A stretch of 64,000 nucleotides of DNA from Acidovorax sp. 107 (GCF_003058055.1 NZ_QBTZ01000001.1:3242001-3306000); one strand, 5' to 3'. Positions 43,349-52,157 are shown, counted from the stretch's first letter. Notes: a model not told the origin generated them from the letters alone. Numbers and translations are program-made.

Positions 43349-43963
43349 ATGTTCGGCATCGCAGACTACGGCGCCTTTGTCGCTGCCATTGTGTTGTTCC
43401 TGCTCATCCCAGGCCCTGGCAATCTGGCGCTCATCACTTCCACCAGCAAGGGCGGTATCCGCGGCGGTTTGGCCGCCACCATGGGCGTGATTGCGGGTGA
43501 CCAGGTGCTGATGTGGGCGGCGGTGGCCGGTGTGGCCACGCTGCTGGCCACCTACCCGGCGGCTTTCAACGCCGTGCAGTGGCTGGGCGCGGCCTACCTC
43601 GCGTGGCTGGGCTTCAAGATGGTCACGGCCAAGCCGGGCGCCCAGCCCATCCTGAACATCGAGCCGCGCCACTACTTCAAGCAGGCCGGGCTCATCACCT
43701 TGCTCAACCCCAAGGCCATCGTGTTCTACATGGCGTTCTTTCCTCTGTTCGTGGACCCGGCCCGGCACCAGGGCATGCTGACCTTTGGCGTGATGGCGGC
43801 CACGGTGGCGGCACTCACGTTTCTTTATGGCCTGGTCGCCGTGCTGCTCACGCACTTTCTGGCCGAGCGCATGCGCGCCAACCCGCGCATCGGCCGCGCG
43901 CTGGAAAAGATTGCGGGCGTCTTCCTGATCGGCTTTGGCATCAAGCTGGCCATCTCCAAATAA
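43349..43963 (+). CDS. LysE family translocator (RhtB-like)
   Basis: Inner-membrane exporter of 204 residues with about six helices. The N-terminal LLIPGPGNLALITSTSKGGIRGGLAATMGVIAGD (near 18-51) is the LysE/RhtB signature. Likely effluxes an amino acid or derivative. It sits between rsmG and parA on the same strand, an insertion in the usual gid-par order. CAGGAG precedes the ATG. Confidence 0.92.
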   Translation: MFGIADYGAFVAAIVLFLLIPGPGNLALITSTSKGGIRGGLAATMGVIAGDQVLMWAAVAGVATLLATYPAAFNAVQWLGAAYLAWLGFKMVTAKPGAQPILNIEPRHYFKQAGLITLLNPKAIVFYMAFFPLFVDPARHQGMLTFGVMAATVAALTFLYGLVAVLLTHFLAERMRANPRIGRALEKIAGVFLIGFGIKLAISK

Positions 43964-43987
43964 CACCACTCGAACTGCAGCACCCAC

Positions 43988-44800
43988 ATGGCCAAGATTT
44001 TTTGCGTTGCCAATCAAAAGGGTGGGGTGGGCAAGACCACCACCACCGTCAACCTCGCCGCCGGCCTGGCCAAGATCGGCCAGCGCGTGCTGATGGTGGA
44101 CCTGGACCCGCAGGGCAACGCCACCATGGGCTCGGGCGTGGACAAGCGCAGCCTCGACCTCACGGTGTACGACGTGCTGCTCGAATCCGCCTCGGTGAAA
44201 GAGGCTGCCGTGCTGTCGGACAAATGTGGCTACTGGGTGCTGGGCGCCAACCGCGAACTGGCGGGTGCCGAGGTGGAGCTGGTGACGCTGGAGCACCGCG
44301 AAAAGCGCCTCAAGGCCGCGCTGGCCGAGGCGGATGCCGACTTCGACTTTGTGCTCATCGACTGCCCGCCCTCGCTGTCCATGCTCACGCTCAACGGCCT
44401 GTGCAGCGCGCACGGCGTGATCGTGCCCATGCAGTGCGAATACTTTGCGCTCGAAGGCCTGACCGATCTGGTCAACACCATCAAGCAGGTGCATGCCAAC
44501 CTCAATGCCGACCTGCAGATCATCGGTCTGCTGCGCGTGATGTTCGACCCGCGCATCACTCTGCAGCAGCAGGTGAGCGACCAGCTCAAGGGCCACTTTG
44601 GCGACAAGGTGTTCAACAGCGTGATCCCGCGCAACGTGCGCCTGGCCGAGGCGCCCAGCTACGGGCTGCCCGGCGTGGTGTTCGACCCGGCCGCCAAGGG
44701 CAGCCAGGCGTTTGTGGAGTTTGCGCAGGAAATGGTCGAGCGGGTGCAAAGCATGCCTGCCGCAGCCTCTTCCATGGCCAAAATGGCCGCAGGTGCTTAA
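43988..44800 (+). CDS. parA: Chromosome-partitioning ATPase ParA
   Basis: Deviant Walker ATPase of 270 residues: KGGVGKTTTTVNLAAGL near 11-27, VDLDPQGNATMGSG near 38, DFVLIDCPPSLS near 120. It forms the dynamic DNA-bound gradient that moves ParB-parS complexes. Chromosomal Soj type: no N-terminal DNA-binding domain, as in plasmid type Ia ParA. Four parS-like sites lie 0.8-3.7 kb upstream; parB follows after two unrelated small genes. Confidence 0.96.
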   Translation: MAKIFCVANQKGGVGKTTTTVNLAAGLAKIGQRVLMVDLDPQGNATMGSGVDKRSLDLTVYDVLLESASVKEAAVLSDKCGYWVLGANRELAGAEVELVTLEHREKRLKAALAEADADFDFVLIDCPPSLSMLTLNGLCSAHGVIVPMQCEYFALEGLTDLVNTIKQVHANLNADLQIIGLLRVMFDPRITLQQQVSDQLKGHFGDKVFNSVIPRNVRLAEAPSYGLPGVVFDPAAKGSQAFVEFAQEMVERVQSMPAAASSMAKMAAGA

Positions 44801-44836
44801 AGAACAAGCGTTGATAGCTATAAATTCGATAGTAAT
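44801..44836. repeat. Dispersed GATAGCT-type intergenic repeat, copy 8
   Basis: AGAACAAGCGTTGATAGCTA then TAAATTCGATAGTA. It separates parA from the hydrolase gene, whose ATG directly abuts its end. Confidence 0.55.
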
Positions 44837-45374
44837 GAAGGCCTCCAACATCCTGCTGCTGCCTGGTTGGCAGAACTCCGGCCCCGACCACTGGCAAAGC
44901 CGCTGGGAGGCCGCGCACGGCTACCAGCGCGTGGAGCAGCACGACTGGATGCGCCCGCTGCGCGGCGATTGGTCGGCCCGCCTGGAAGAGACCGTGGCCG
45001 ATGCCGACGGCCCGGTGGTGTTGGCGGCGCACAGCCTGGGCTGCATCCTCACGACCTGGTGGGCGGCGCACACCCGCCACGCGGCCAAGGTGCGCGGCGC
45101 GCTGCTGGTAGCGCCGGGCGATGTGGAGCGGCCGGACCTGGCAGCGCAGATCCACGGCTGGGCGCCCATCGCGCGCCAGCCTCTGCCTTTCCCCACCATG
45201 CTGGTGGGCAGCCGCAGCGACCCGTATTGCAGCTTCGAGCGCGCCCAGGGCCTGGGCGAGGCCTGGGGAGCGCGTTTTGTCGACTACGGCGAGCGCGGGC
45301 ACATCAATGCCGAATCCGGGCTGGGCGACTGGGACGAGGGGCGGGGCTGGCTGATGCAGCTTGCCACGGCGTAA
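44835..45374 (+). CDS. RBBP9/YdeN-type alpha/beta hydrolase
   Basis: A 179-residue serine hydrolase of the RBBP9/YdeN family: LLLPGWQNSGPDHWQSRWE (near 7-25), nucleophile elbow AHSLGC near 65, Asp in GSRSDPYC and His in RGHINAESGLGDW. The substrate is unknown. Inserted between parA and parB on the same strand. ATG at 44835 is chosen because the family motif begins directly after it. Confidence 0.88.
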   Translation: MKASNILLLPGWQNSGPDHWQSRWEAAHGYQRVEQHDWMRPLRGDWSARLEETVADADGPVVLAAHSLGCILTTWWAAHTRHAAKVRGALLVAPGDVERPDLAAQIHGWAPIARQPLPFPTMLVGSRSDPYCSFERAQGLGEAWGARFVDYGERGHINAESGLGDWDEGRGWLMQLATA

Positions 45375-45400
45375 GCCGCACAACGGCCTGTTTCCGAGCC

Positions 45401-45697
45401 ATGTCCAAAATCTCTCTCGCCGCCATTGCCGATCAACTGCCCCGCGCCTGGAACTCCACGGTAGTGGGTCGTGCTGCGGGCGCCAACCTCAAGGTGCTGC
45501 GCATGGACGACGCGGCCTACCCCGACGAGTCGCACGACTTTGACGAAGCGCTGTTGGTGCCGGACGGCTGCATGCGCCTGGACCTGCAAGGGCAGGTCAC
45601 CGAGGTGAACGCGGGCGAGGTGTTCATCGTCCCGGCAGGCGTGCCCCACGCCGTGGCGCCCGGCAGCCACGGCACGCTGGTCATCATCGACCGCTGA
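45401..45697 (+). CDS. Small cupin-domain protein
   Basis: A 98-residue single-domain cupin: SHDFDEALLVPDGCMRLDLQG followed by GEVFIVPAGVPHAV, the two conserved beta-barrel motifs. Metal ligands are only partly conserved. It lies 26 bp after the hydrolase and 40 bp before parB, all on the plus strand, suggesting co-transcription. Function unknown. Confidence 0.85.
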   Translation: MSKISLAAIADQLPRAWNSTVVGRAAGANLKVLRMDDAAYPDESHDFDEALLVPDGCMRLDLQGQVTEVNAGEVFIVPAGVPHAVAPGSHGTLVIIDR

Positions 45698-45737
45698 TTC
45701 TTCCCCCTTTCCTTTTTCCTTTCGCGAGACGCATTTC

Positions 45738-46655
45738 ATGGTCACCAAAAAACCCAAGGGCCTCGGCCGAGGCCTGGAAGCCCTGCTGGGCCCCAAGGTC
45801 GAAGACAAAGTGGAGCAGGCCCAGGCCGCCGAAGCGGGCCTGCCCAGCAGCCTGCCGTTGTCCGAGCTGGTGCCGGGTGTGTACCAGCCGCGCACGCGCA
45901 TGGACGAGGGCGCGCTGTACGAGCTGGCCGAGTCCATCAAGGTCCAGGGCGTCATGCAGCCCATCCTGGTTCGGCGCCTCACGGGCGGTGAGCACGCGGG
46001 CAAATACGAAATCATTGCGGGCGAGCGGCGCTTTCGGGCCTCACGCCTGGCAGGCTTGGCCGAGGTGCCGGTGCTGGTGCGCGATGTGCCCGACGAGTCA
46101 GCCGCTGCCATGGCGCTCATCGAAAACATCCAGCGCGAAGACCTCAACCCCCTGGAAGAAGCCCAGGGCCTGCAGCGCCTGGTCAAGGAGTTTGGCCTGA
46201 CGCACGAGCTGGCCGCGCAGGCCGTGGGCCGCTCGCGCAGCGCCGCCAGCAACCTGCTGCGCCTCTTGAACCTGGCCGAGCCGGTGCAGACCATGCTGAT
46301 GGCGGGCGATATCGACATGGGCCATGCGCGTGCGCTGCTGTCGCTGGACCGCGCCGCACAGATCACGGCCGGCAACCAGATCGCGGCCAAGAAGCTGTCG
46401 GTGCGCGAGGCCGAGGCCTTGGTCAAAAAGATCGGCGCCGAGTTCAGCCTGGTGCCGCAAAAGCCCCAGAAGGAAAAGTCGCGCGACTTGAAGCGCGTGG
46501 AAGAAGAACTCTCGGACCTCCTCATGGCCGAGGTCGAGGTGCGCGTGAAAAAACGCGTCAAGCGCCACGGCCGGGTGGAAGACATGGGCGAGCTGGCGAT
46601 CCAGTTCGGGTCACTGGAAGCTTTGAACGGGCTGATCGACCGCCTGCGCGGCTGA
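45738..46655 (+). CDS. parB: Chromosome-partitioning protein ParB
   Basis: CTPase clamp of 305 residues that loads at parS. An N-terminal ParA-stimulating peptide (MVTKKPKGLGRGLEALLG) is followed by the CTP-binding fold with GERRFRAS near 95 and ENIQREDLNPLEEAQG near 130, the helix-turn-helix (THELAAQAVGRSRSAASNLLRLL near 155-177) and a C-terminal dimer domain. Its probable targets are the four parS-like sites in and near mnmG/rsmG. Confidence 0.96.
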   Translation: MVTKKPKGLGRGLEALLGPKVEDKVEQAQAAEAGLPSSLPLSELVPGVYQPRTRMDEGALYELAESIKVQGVMQPILVRRLTGGEHAGKYEIIAGERRFRASRLAGLAEVPVLVRDVPDESAAAMALIENIQREDLNPLEEAQGLQRLVKEFGLTHELAAQAVGRSRSAASNLLRLLNLAEPVQTMLMAGDIDMGHARALLSLDRAAQITAGNQIAAKKLSVREAEALVKKIGAEFSLVPQKPQKEKSRDLKRVEEELSDLLMAEVEVRVKKRVKRHGRVEDMGELAIQFGSLEALNGLIDRLRG

Positions 46656-46890
46656 CGGATCGTTCCGCGCTGGCGCGGCCTGTCGCCGCGCAAGATGGCG
46701 TGAAATAGCGCACATAAACGGTTTCCACAAGTAACTTGCAGGGGCAAAATGCGTCCTTGCGGGGCCTACACTGCGCTGCGTTCAACACACCCGGGTTGAC
46801 CGCAAGGCCTCTTCACTGGGCGGCGACGAAGCCGCTTTGCGGCCCACGATGGTTTGCCGGGTGATCCATGTATCTCCTGGAGCAGACCCG

Positions 46891-48249
46891 ATGACGAAGA
46901 CCCCTTTGCGCTACCTGACCCCCGCCTGCCTGGCCGCCGGCCTGTGCATTGCCAGCCTGGGCGCCCAGGCCCAAAACACCAAGGCCCCCAAGGTGCAGCT
47001 GTGGATGGACCTGTCCACCGGCACCATGGCCGGCATGCCCGAGATGGACAGCCTGCCCGGTGGCGGCGGCATGCTTGGCGGTCTCATGGGGGGCATGGGC
47101 GGCGGCGCTGCGGCGGGTATGGGGGGCGGCAGCAACACGTCGTACGGCAACGCACGCGCCATGTCCATCATGCCGCCGCGGGTCATCGATATCGCCTTGC
47201 ACAACAGCCTGCGCCCCGGCGTCGAGGCCAGCCAGTCCATCCCGCCGGGCATGCGCATGGGCGAGTCCCTGCCGCTGATCCCGCCGCGTGCCCAACCCAC
47301 CCAGACCGAGCCGGGCGAAGTGCCGCGTGAGTACCAGCAACAGCAGCCCAAGGGCCGCATCCTGCTGTACTGGGGCTGCGGTAGTGCGGTGCGTCCGGGC
47401 CAGCCCCGCGTCATCGACCTCGCGCGTGCCAAGCCCTCCGACTACGCCCAGGCCTTTGCAGGCCGTGCCGTGCCCGACCGGGGGCCGCGTGTGGGCCCGG
47501 CCTATGCGCTGTATCCCAACGAGCGCAACCAGGTCAGCCTGTCGCGGGACAGCTCGGTGGTGGGCGACCATCAGGTGCGTGGCGACGGCGTGCCCGCGTC
47601 GATGAAGTTCACGCTGGGCGCGGCGCAGGACCTGATGCCCGCCATTGACCTGCGCACCACTGGCAAGCCGCAGGACAGCATGGGCACCAGCTGGCAGCCG
47701 GTGCGCAATGCGCGCGCCTACTACCTGCACGCCATGTCGCAAAGCGGCGACGACCTCATCATGTGGTCCAGCGCCGAGACGCCCGACACCGGCATGGGCC
47801 TGTTCGACTACCTCTCGCCCGCCACCATCGACCGCTGGCTCAAGGAGCGCGTGCTGCTGCAGACCGAGACCACGCAGTGCGCCATCCCCCAGGGCATCTT
47901 TGCGGGCGGCGGGCGCGATGCCACGCCCATGCTGCGCATGATGGCCTATGGTGGCGAAAGCCACATCGTGTACCCACCCCGCCCGGCCGACCCCAAGGCC
48001 GCTTGGGAGCCCGAATGGGCCGTGCGCGTGCGAGTGAAGTCGCACACCATGGCCATGCTGGGCGAGGAGATGCAGGGGCGCCGTGGCGGCATGGGCGCGG
48101 CACCCGGCGCACCGTTGGGCGGCACAGGCGCCTATTCCAGCGGCATGGGCGGTGCGCCTGCAGGCCAGCCGCCGGCGGGCGACGGCGGCACGGACGCCGG
48201 CAACGTGGTCAACCCCGTCAATCTGCTGCGCGGCATTTTTGGCCGCTGA
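46891..48249 (+). CDS. Secreted protein with Gly/Met-rich segment, function unknown
   Basis: Not recognised. A 452-residue protein with a Sec signal (cleavage near AQAQN at 29), a Gly/Met-rich low-complexity segment (about 50-92, repeats of GGM and GGG), and a folded region beginning near 150 (GRILLYWGCGSAVRPGQP). A second Gly/Ala/Pro-rich stretch is near the C-terminus. Methionine-rich segments can bind copper, but nothing else supports that here. GGAG sits 8 bp before the ATG. The next gene starts 10 bp downstream, so the two are likely co-transcribed. Confidence 0.75.
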   Translation: MTKTPLRYLTPACLAAGLCIASLGAQAQNTKAPKVQLWMDLSTGTMAGMPEMDSLPGGGGMLGGLMGGMGGGAAAGMGGGSNTSYGNARAMSIMPPRVIDIALHNSLRPGVEASQSIPPGMRMGESLPLIPPRAQPTQTEPGEVPREYQQQQPKGRILLYWGCGSAVRPGQPRVIDLARAKPSDYAQAFAGRAVPDRGPRVGPAYALYPNERNQVSLSRDSSVVGDHQVRGDGVPASMKFTLGAAQDLMPAIDLRTTGKPQDSMGTSWQPVRNARAYYLHAMSQSGDDLIMWSSAETPDTGMGLFDYLSPATIDRWLKERVLLQTETTQCAIPQGIFAGGGRDATPMLRMMAYGGESHIVYPPRPADPKAAWEPEWAVRVRVKSHTMAMLGEEMQGRRGGMGAAPGAPLGGTGAYSSGMGGAPAGQPPAGDGGTDAGNVVNPVNLLRGIFGR

Positions 48250-48259
48250 GAACGGAACC

Positions 48260-49003
48260 ATGCTCGCCCTGCGCATGCCCTGGCCCCTTCCCGCACTGGC
48301 GGCGTGGGCGTGCGCGTGGTTGATCTTCGTGGCGCTGCAGCGCGCGGTTCCGCCGGTGGCCGCCTTGCTGGTGGCCTGCCTGCTGGGCACGGCTGCCAGT
48401 GTGCTGGGCGACAGCTGGTGGCGGCGCGGGCTGATTGCCGCCGGGTTCCCGTTGTCGCTGGCGTTGCTGGGGGCGGCCAGCCTGCCCACCTGGGCATGGC
48501 TGGTGCCGCTGTCGCTGTTGTTGCTGGTCTATCCGCTCAATGCGTGGCGCGATGCGCCGCTGTTCCCCACGCCGCGCCATGCGCTGCAGTCTCTGGCGGT
48601 GCAGGCACCGCTGCCTTTGGATGCGCGCGTGCTCGATGCGGGCTGTGGCCTGGGCGACGGCCTCCACGCCCTGCGCCATGCCTACCCCGCCGCCCAGCTC
48701 GACGGGCTGGAGTGGAGCTGGCCGCTGCGCCTGCTGTGTGGGTTGCGCTGCCCCTGGGCCCAGGTGCGGCGTGCCGACATGTGGAAGGCCGACTGGAGCG
48801 CCTACCAGATGGTGTACCTGTTCCAGCGGCCCGAGAGCATGGCCCGCGCGGCCGCCAAGGCCCAGGCCGAGCTGGCCCCGGGTGCGTGGCTGGTGAGCCT
48901 GGAGTTTGCGGTGCCTGGCTGGCTGCCCAGCGCCCAGCTGCGCGCCCCTGGCGGGCGGGTGGTGTGGCTGTACCGCATGCCGCGTTTGCGTGGGGAGGTC
49001 TGA
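48260..49003 (+). CDS. Membrane-anchored class I SAM-dependent methyltransferase
   Basis: A 247-residue protein. The first 100 residues contain about three to four hydrophobic helices, then a Rossmann methyltransferase core with VLDAGCGLGDGLHALRHAYP (motif I, near 127-146), DGLEWSWPL (motif II) and MWKADWSAYQMVYLFQRPE (motif IV). The substrate is unknown. It directly follows the Gly/Met-rich secreted protein gene and ends 337 bp before the next gene. Confidence 0.82.
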   Translation: MLALRMPWPLPALAAWACAWLIFVALQRAVPPVAALLVACLLGTAASVLGDSWWRRGLIAAGFPLSLALLGAASLPTWAWLVPLSLLLLVYPLNAWRDAPLFPTPRHALQSLAVQAPLPLDARVLDAGCGLGDGLHALRHAYPAAQLDGLEWSWPLRLLCGLRCPWAQVRRADMWKADWSAYQMVYLFQRPESMARAAAKAQAELAPGAWLVSLEFAVPGWLPSAQLRAPGGRVVWLYRMPRLRGEV

Positions 49004-49340
49004 CCATGCGATGCAAGCAACAAGGACGCTGGTCCGCGTGTTCATGTGTGTTGCGGGCCCCACACACCGTTACAGAAAAGACACAACCTTTTGCTACATT
49101 GCGCGGCTGGCTACAACCCCATACACAACAACCAAGAAACTCACAGCCACAGGGGGGCCGCGCACAGCACGTATTCGCACCGGGAGGGGGCGCACGCGCT
49201 GACAGCACCCGCCTTGACCGGATTTCCACCACGCACGCCGTATTCGCAGCGCGCAGCCCCCAGGGTGGCCGCTGCGTGGCCGTGCGTGGGGAGCGCGGGG
49301 CGTTTCTGGTGAGCAATTGACCGATCTGCAAGGAGCATCC
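49004..49340. other. Intergenic region with probable promoter of the lipoprotein operon
   Basis: No gene seen. An extended -10, TGCTACATT, lies at 49092-49100 with TTACAG (49070-49075) as a poorly spaced upstream element (19 bp). The remaining sequence shows no strong structure. Confidence 0.4.
49070..49100 (+). promoter_or_regulatory. Candidate extended -10 promoter
   Basis: TGCTACATT at 49092-49100 fits an extended -10 (TGnTAnnnT). TTACAG at 49070 is the nearest -35 candidate, with 19-bp spacing. It would drive the gene at 49341 and those after it. Confidence 0.35.
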
Positions 49341-50873
49341 ATGACCGCCCACCCATCCCGTTTCCGTCCGCGCCTGCTGTGGGCACTGGCGCTGAGCGCA
49401 GCCCTCACCGGTTGCGCCACCATGCAGAGCCACGACAAGCTGGCCACCGACATGCAAACCGCCGGGCGCAGTGGCGGCATCCCCGCCGCGCTGGCCAGCC
49501 TGGAGAGCACGGCCAAGACCGAAGAAGAAAAAACGGCGCTGCTCTACAACATGGAACGCGGCGAACTGCTGCGCATGGACCGCCGCTACCCCGACAGCAC
49601 CAACGCCTTCCTGCTGGCCGACAACAAGGTCAAGGAATGGGAAGAAACCGCCAAGACCAACCCCAGCAAGCTCATGGGCACCGTGGGCGCAGCCTTGGTG
49701 AGCGAGCGCCTGAAGGTCTACGAAGGCCAGGACTATGAAAAGGTGTGGCTGACCACGCGGCTGGCGCTCAACCGCATGGCCGTGGGCGATTTTGAAAACG
49801 CCCGTGTGGACATCAAGCGCACGCACGAGCGCGAAGCCATCATTGCCGAGTTCCGCTCCAAGGAGACCCTGGCAGCCGAAGAAGAAGCCAAGTCCAAGGG
49901 CGCTACATCGGGCGGCAAAGAGCTCAACGGCTACCCCGTGGAGACCCTCAATGACCCCGAGGTGCTGGCCCTCAAGAACGGCTACTCCAACGCCCTGAGC
50001 CACTACCTGGCGGGCTTCCTGTACGAAATGCTCAATGAGCCCGGCCTGGCCGCGCCCGGTTACCGCAAGGCCATCGAGCTCAAGCCAGACACTCCCGTGC
50101 TCGAAGAAGGCCTGCGCGGCCTGGACAACCGCACGGGCTTTACCTGGAAGCGCCGCCAGCGCATGACCGATGTGCTCTTCATCGTCGAAGCCGGTGACGC
50201 GCCCGCACGCAAGCCCAAGGCCTTCACCATTCCCGTGCCCACGGGCCGTGGTCTGGTCACCGCCAGCATCTCCTACCCCGTCATCGAGCCCTCCAAGGAC
50301 GCGCCCCTGACGGTGGTCTCGGCCGCCGGCACCGACCTCAAACTGGAAAAAGTGGTGGACGTGAACGTGATGGCGCGCCGGGCGCTCAAGGACGAAATGC
50401 CCGGCATGGTGCTGCGCGGCTTCACCCGGGCCGTGGCCAAGGGCGTGCTGCAGAACGAGCTGCAAAAGCGTGGCGGCCTGATCGGCGGCCTGATTGGTGC
50501 CGCTGCCTCGGTGGCTACCGAGCAGGCCGATGACCGCCTGTGGCGCATGTTGCCCGGCCGCGTGTATGTGGCCCGTGGCTACCTGCCTCCTGGTGAGCAC
50601 ACCGTCACCATCAATGGCCGCCAGTTGCCTCAGCCGATCAAGATCGACGGCCAGTACGCCCTGGTGCCCCTGCGCATGTATGACAACAGCGTGCTGACCG
50701 GCGACGTGGCCATGCTGGGCCAGCTGCCCACGGTGGCCGCTGCGCCGCAGCCTGCTCCCGCAGCAGCCGCCGCTGCTCCGGTGCGCACCACCAACAACAA
50801 CCGCGCCCGTACCGTGCCGTCGTCCACCGTCAAGCCCACGGCCGCCCAGCCCGCCGCGGCCGCCAAGAACTGA
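49341..50873 (+). CDS. COG3014-like lipoprotein
   Basis: A 510-residue lipoprotein: signal with lipobox LTGCA (Cys 21), helical TPR-like region (YNMERGELLRMDRRYPDS..., about 65-270), a conserved GRGLVTASISYPVIEP beta segment near 300 and an Ala/Pro tail. It resembles the uncharacterised COG3014 family, which is usually linked to ycfL and lpoB genes, as here. A role at the outer membrane in peptidoglycan synthesis control is inferred from context. AAGGAG precedes the ATG at 49341. Confidence 0.8.
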   Translation: MTAHPSRFRPRLLWALALSAALTGCATMQSHDKLATDMQTAGRSGGIPAALASLESTAKTEEEKTALLYNMERGELLRMDRRYPDSTNAFLLADNKVKEWEETAKTNPSKLMGTVGAALVSERLKVYEGQDYEKVWLTTRLALNRMAVGDFENARVDIKRTHEREAIIAEFRSKETLAAEEEAKSKGATSGGKELNGYPVETLNDPEVLALKNGYSNALSHYLAGFLYEMLNEPGLAAPGYRKAIELKPDTPVLEEGLRGLDNRTGFTWKRRQRMTDVLFIVEAGDAPARKPKAFTIPVPTGRGLVTASISYPVIEPSKDAPLTVVSAAGTDLKLEKVVDVNVMARRALKDEMPGMVLRGFTRAVAKGVLQNELQKRGGLIGGLIGAAASVATEQADDRLWRMLPGRVYVARGYLPPGEHTVTINGRQLPQPIKIDGQYALVPLRMYDNSVLTGDVAMLGQLPTVAAAPQPAPAAAAAAPVRTTNNNRARTVPSSTVKPTAAQPAAAAKN

Positions 50874-50909
50874 CCCCCTGTTTCTGACCCCATTGAAGGA
50901 GCCTCCGGC

Positions 50910-51308
50910 ATGAGAAACCGTTTTGTTGTCCCCGCAGCGCTGTGCGCGGCCCTGATGACCCTGGCTGGCAGCGCCAGCGCCCAGCTGCACGACCCGGCCA
51001 CGCCGTTGGCTGTGGCTTCCAAGGTCGCATTGCGCGGCGAAGCCAACAGCATCGCCGTGCGCGAGATGCGCATCGTGCGCAAGAACGACATCCTGGTCGT
51101 GCAGGCCGACATGGCCAACATGGGCCGCACCGACCGCACCGTGTTCTACCGCTTCAAGTGGCTGGACAACGTGGGCAACCAGGTGGGCGACGGCGAATCC
51201 TGGAAGCAGATGAGCGTGCTCGGCCTGGGCCAGCAGACCGTCAAGAGCGTGGCCCCCACCAGTGCCGCCGTGGACCTGCGCCTTGAAATGAATGTGGAGC
51301 CGCGCTGA
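50910..51308 (+). CDS. YcfL-like (DUF1425) periplasmic protein
   Basis: A 132-residue secreted protein with a Sec signal (cleavage after GSASA at about 25) and a single beta-sandwich-like domain, including TDRTVFYRFKWLDNVGNQVGDGESW and QQTVKSVAPTSAAVDLRLEM. It matches the DUF1425/YcfL family, which in E. coli lies beside lpoB; there YcfL is a lipoprotein, whereas here no lipobox Cys is seen. AAGGAG upstream. Confidence 0.8.
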   Translation: MRNRFVVPAALCAALMTLAGSASAQLHDPATPLAVASKVALRGEANSIAVREMRIVRKNDILVVQADMANMGRTDRTVFYRFKWLDNVGNQVGDGESWKQMSVLGLGQQTVKSVAPTSAAVDLRLEMNVEPR

Positions 51309-51347
51309 CGCGCCGCACCAATCCCTGTTTGAGTGAGGAGTAAAACC

Positions 51348-51965
51348 ATGACAACCAAGAACCGCATCCAGCGCAGCGCGCTGATCCTGGCCTTTGCGGC
51401 CAGCACCCTGGCCCTGTCGGCCTGCCAGAACCTGTCTTCGCCCACCGTGCGTTTTGACCGCCAGGTCAACTACGGTGACGCCAAGGCTGTCGAGCTGGTG
51501 ACCAACGAATTCGGCTCCACCGACCTGCAGATGATTGCCGAGAAGATGACAGGCGGTCTGCTCGAAACCGGCATCTTCCAGGGCCGCCCCACGGTGACGA
51601 TCTCCACCGTGAAGAACAAGACCAGCGAATACATCGACACCACCAACGTGATGAACTCGATCCAGACCGCGCTGGTCAAGTCGGGCAAGGTGCGCTTCGT
51701 GCGTTCCATCAACGAGATGCAAGCGGGCGTGGACGAGCTGCAGCGCCAGAATCAGAGCGGCCTGTACAAGCAGGGCACCACTGCCAAGGTGGGCCAGATG
51801 ACGGCCGCCAAGTACAGCATGGAAGGCGAGCTCACCAGCATCGTCAAGCAGAACAACGCCACCAAGGACGTGTACTACAAGTTCACGCTCAAGCTGTTTG
51901 ATGTGCAGGAAGGCACGATCGAATGGCAGGACGAGAAAGAAATCAGAAAGACAAGTAAGCGGTGA
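51348..51965 (+). CDS. lpoB: Penicillin-binding protein activator LpoB
   Basis: Outer-membrane lipoprotein of 205 residues; lipobox LSACQ (Cys 26). In E. coli LpoB reaches through the peptidoglycan to activate PBP1B. The folded domain shows RQVNYGDAKAVELVTNEFGSTDLQMIAEKM and the C-terminal FKLFDVQEGTIEWQDEKEIRKT pattern typical of LpoB. The E. coli-type Pro/Gln-rich linker is nearly absent. GAGGAG lies upstream of the ATG at 51348. Confidence 0.85.
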   Translation: MTTKNRIQRSALILAFAASTLALSACQNLSSPTVRFDRQVNYGDAKAVELVTNEFGSTDLQMIAEKMTGGLLETGIFQGRPTVTISTVKNKTSEYIDTTNVMNSIQTALVKSGKVRFVRSINEMQAGVDELQRQNQSGLYKQGTTAKVGQMTAAKYSMEGELTSIVKQNNATKDVYYKFTLKLFDVQEGTIEWQDEKEIRKTSKR

Positions 51966-52090
51966 CATCCCCCTGAGGCGCTGCGCGCCTTCCCCCTTCT
52001 CTCGGCTTCGCCGGGAAGGGGGACGCCGCCAGTGCGGCGGGGCGGCCCTTGCACGGCGGCCGCTGGCCTGGGCCGCGCCAGTTTCGAAGG
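51964..52090 (+). repeat. GGGCGGCCCTTGC-type intergenic repeat, copy 3
   Basis: CCCCCTGAGGCGCTGCGCGCC, AAGGGGGACGCCGCCAGTGC, GGGGCGGCCCTTGCACGG and TGGCCTGGGCCGCGCCAGTT in order. It splits the lpoB gene from the CsgG-like gene and contains an internal CCCCCTTCTC...GGGAAGGGGG hairpin. Confidence 0.75.
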
Positions 52091-52157
52091 ATGTCGGTGC
52101 CGGAGCCACATCGCTCGATGAATTCATGACTTTCCGTTAGCTCACAAGGAGCACACC

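Noticed and set aside
48537..52127. 1196-codon minus-strand open frame
   Set aside because: Antisense to five well-supported plus-strand genes with Shine-Dalgarno sites and signal peptides; low-complexity translation.
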